Source: JBDHXE01 sp035445085 (GTDB lineage Bacteria; Bacteroidota; Ignavibacteria; Kapaibacteriales; UBA2268). From it: a stretch of 15,909 nucleotides of DNA. The stretch covers positions 1-15,909 of the forward strand of contig DAOMQA010000031.1 in the NCBI GenBank assembly GCA_035445085.1. The letters run 5' to 3'. The notes beneath the pieces were generated by a model. The model ran no database searches. It was given only the letters and a program-made list of their open reading frames with translations, and had not been told where the DNA came from. Below, piece after piece: positions 15,038-15,909 of this stretch (the first letter of the stretch is position 1; each line of letters opens with the position of its first letter). Made by a program: the position numbers and the translations under genes.

Positions 15038-15802
15038 TTAATCTAAATTGAGTTTTTGCTTTAATATTTCAAACAAGATAATACCAGCTGATACAGAAGC
15101 ATTAAGTGAATCTATTTTACCTTTCATAGGTATTTTTAATACTAAATCGCAATGTTTTAGTACAGCAGAGCTAACGCCCTTACCTTCGTTGCCAATAATT
15201 AGAACAATTGGTTTATCAAATTTCTCATCAAAGTAGTTAATTTTGCCATTCATATCGGCAGCAGCTATCCAGAATCCTGCATCTTTCAACTTCACAATTG
15301 TATTAATGATGGAACCAGTTTTTGCAACCTTGATATGCGACAAGGCACCTGCCGAGCTTTTTATTGCTGCAGGCGTAATAGGCGACGCATTGCGTTCCGG
15401 TATGATGATACCAGAGGCTCCAGAGCATTCTGCACTTCGTGCAATGGCACCCAAATTATGAACATCGTTTATTTCATTTAAAATTACTAAAGTTGGATTC
15501 TTATTATTTTTGAATGAGTAACTAATTAATTCATCTATATCAAAATAATTTATCACCGAACGAAGCGCTATAATACCTTGCGATTTAAATCCTTCTAAAG
15601 ATATTTTTTTTTCTAATTCGGCAAATTTTTGCTTGTCATATTTTACGATAGGAATTTTTTTCTTATTAGCCATATACGATATTTTTTGGATTATATCACC
15701 AGCTAAATTGTAAAGCACATATACTTTTTCTAACGGTATATTAGCATTCATTGCTTCAATTACTGCATTCCGTCCGTAAATATAAAATTTATCTTCTTTC
15801 AT
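15038..15802 (-). CDS. rlmB: TrmH/SpoU-family RNA 2'-O-methyltransferase, RlmB-like
   Basis: An SPOUT (trefoil-knot) methyltransferase using S-adenosylmethionine to methylate a ribose 2'-OH. The closest match in layout is RlmB, which modifies G2251 of 23S rRNA; related rRNA or tRNA targets cannot be excluded. The 254 residues compare with 243 in E. coli. The N-terminal substrate-binding domain (about 1-80) opens with YIYGRNAVIEA (8-18), the usual RlmB start. The three SPOUT motifs follow: motif 1, NEINDVHNLGAIARSAEC (109-126), with the catalytic arginine R122; motif 2, IGNEGKG (203-209); motif 3, IPMKGKIDSLNASVSAGI (224-241). It is the first gene of the minus-strand run and lies just downstream of a strong terminator, so it probably has its own promoter in the 66 bases between. 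No Shine-Dalgarno site is seen. Confidence 0.94.
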   Translation of the reverse strand: MKEDKFYIYGRNAVIEAMNANIPLEKVYVLYNLAGDIIQKISYMANKKKIPIVKYDKQKFAELEKKISLEGFKSQGIIALRSVINYFDIDELISYSFKNNKNPTLVILNEINDVHNLGAIARSAECSGASGIIIPERNASPITPAAIKSSAGALSHIKVAKTGSIINTIVKLKDAGFWIAAADMNGKINYFDEKFDKPIVLIIGNEGKGVSSAVLKHCDLVLKIPMKGKIDSLNASVSAGIILFEILKQKLNLD

Positions 15803-15823
15803 AAACTATACTATTTTAAAATT

Positions 15824-15831
15824 CAAAAATA
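15824..15831 (-). promoter_or_regulatory. Possible -7 box (TAnnTTTG) for rlmB
   Basis: On the minus strand this reads TATTTTTG, an exact match to the Bacteroidetes -7 consensus, about 21 bases upstream of the rlmB ATG and downstream of the terminator. The expected TTG near -33 is not at the right distance: a TTGATA lies only 11 bases upstream. In such A/T-rich DNA the match could be chance. Confidence 0.3.
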
Positions 15832-15868
15832 GCTAAAAATATCAACTATTTATATTTTAAATTCTACA

Positions 15869-15904
15869 TAAAAAAAGCAGTCGGCTAATATTGCCGACTG
15901 CTTT
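15869..15904 (-). terminator. Intrinsic (Rho-independent) terminator
   Basis: A perfect 12-base-pair stem, AAAGCAGTCGGC (15874-15885) with GCCGACTGCTTT (15893-15904), encloses a 7-base loop (TAATATT). On the minus strand the stem is followed by a run of seven Ts, three of them within the stem. On the plus strand only three Ts follow, so it ends a minus-strand transcript whose gene lies beyond the right edge. Confidence 0.9.
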
Positions 15905-15909
15905 AATCT

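Noticed and set aside
1..15909. CRISPR arrays, tRNA/rRNA genes, insertion sequences, phage or defence genes
   Set aside because: No regularly spaced repeats, cloverleaf-type sequence, transposase, integrase or terminal repeats were seen; nearly every base is explained by the ordinary genes listed.

Overview
The window is a low-GC (about one third G+C by eye), gene-dense chromosomal segment. Its gene set points to the Bacteroidota/Chlorobiota (FCB) group. The clues are a Bacteroides-type biosynthetic arginine decarboxylase, an Omp28-type lipoprotein beside a DUF6029-type outer-membrane barrel, a Haem_bd-domain protein, and a MurE with the DNPR meso-diaminopimelate signature. Several genes carry good Shine-Dalgarno sites (AAGGAG, TAGGAG, AAAGGGA), which is unusual for classical Bacteroidetes. 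A deeper FCB lineage such as Ignavibacteria or Kapabacteria is therefore possible, but this is inference only.

The plus-strand block (173-9431) holds seven closely spaced genes: speA, a WbpE-like sugar aminotransferase, two M16 zinc-peptidase subunits, exonuclease III (xth), a membrane-anchored CxxCH heme-binding protein, and murE. Gaps are 6-18 bases except for 52 bases after speA, so most of it is probably one operon. It mixes polyamine, envelope-sugar, secreted-protease, DNA-repair, heme and peptidoglycan functions.

The minus-strand block (15802 down to 9426) holds eight genes: rlmB, murQ, a TPR protein, a DUF6029-type barrel, an Omp28-type thioredoxin-fold lipoprotein, a zinc-ribbon/DUF2007-like protein, a NifU C-terminal-domain protein, and a divergent UbiA-like membrane protein. 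Several of these overlap or abut (murQ/TPR TAAATG; Omp28/zinc-ribbon ATGA; zinc-ribbon/NifU 8 bases), which suggests translational coupling. The two blocks converge with a 6-base overlap at a TTATAA palindrome that gives Leu-stop on both strands. A strong intrinsic terminator at the right edge ends a minus-strand unit lying beyond the window, so rlmB probably starts a new transcript.

I found no RNA genes, mobile elements, CRISPR arrays, phage genes or defence systems. I do not see a clearly new system. The most informative signals are: (1) the M16 pair, where the zinc site is only in one subunit and the Arg/Tyr pair only in the other, predicting an obligate heterodimer; (2) the Omp28/DUF6029 pair, whose only predicted periplasmic cysteines are a CxxC and a barrel-terminal Cys pair; (3) MurE substitutions in a normally invariant loop; (4) a UbiA-like protein lacking its first Asp-rich motif.
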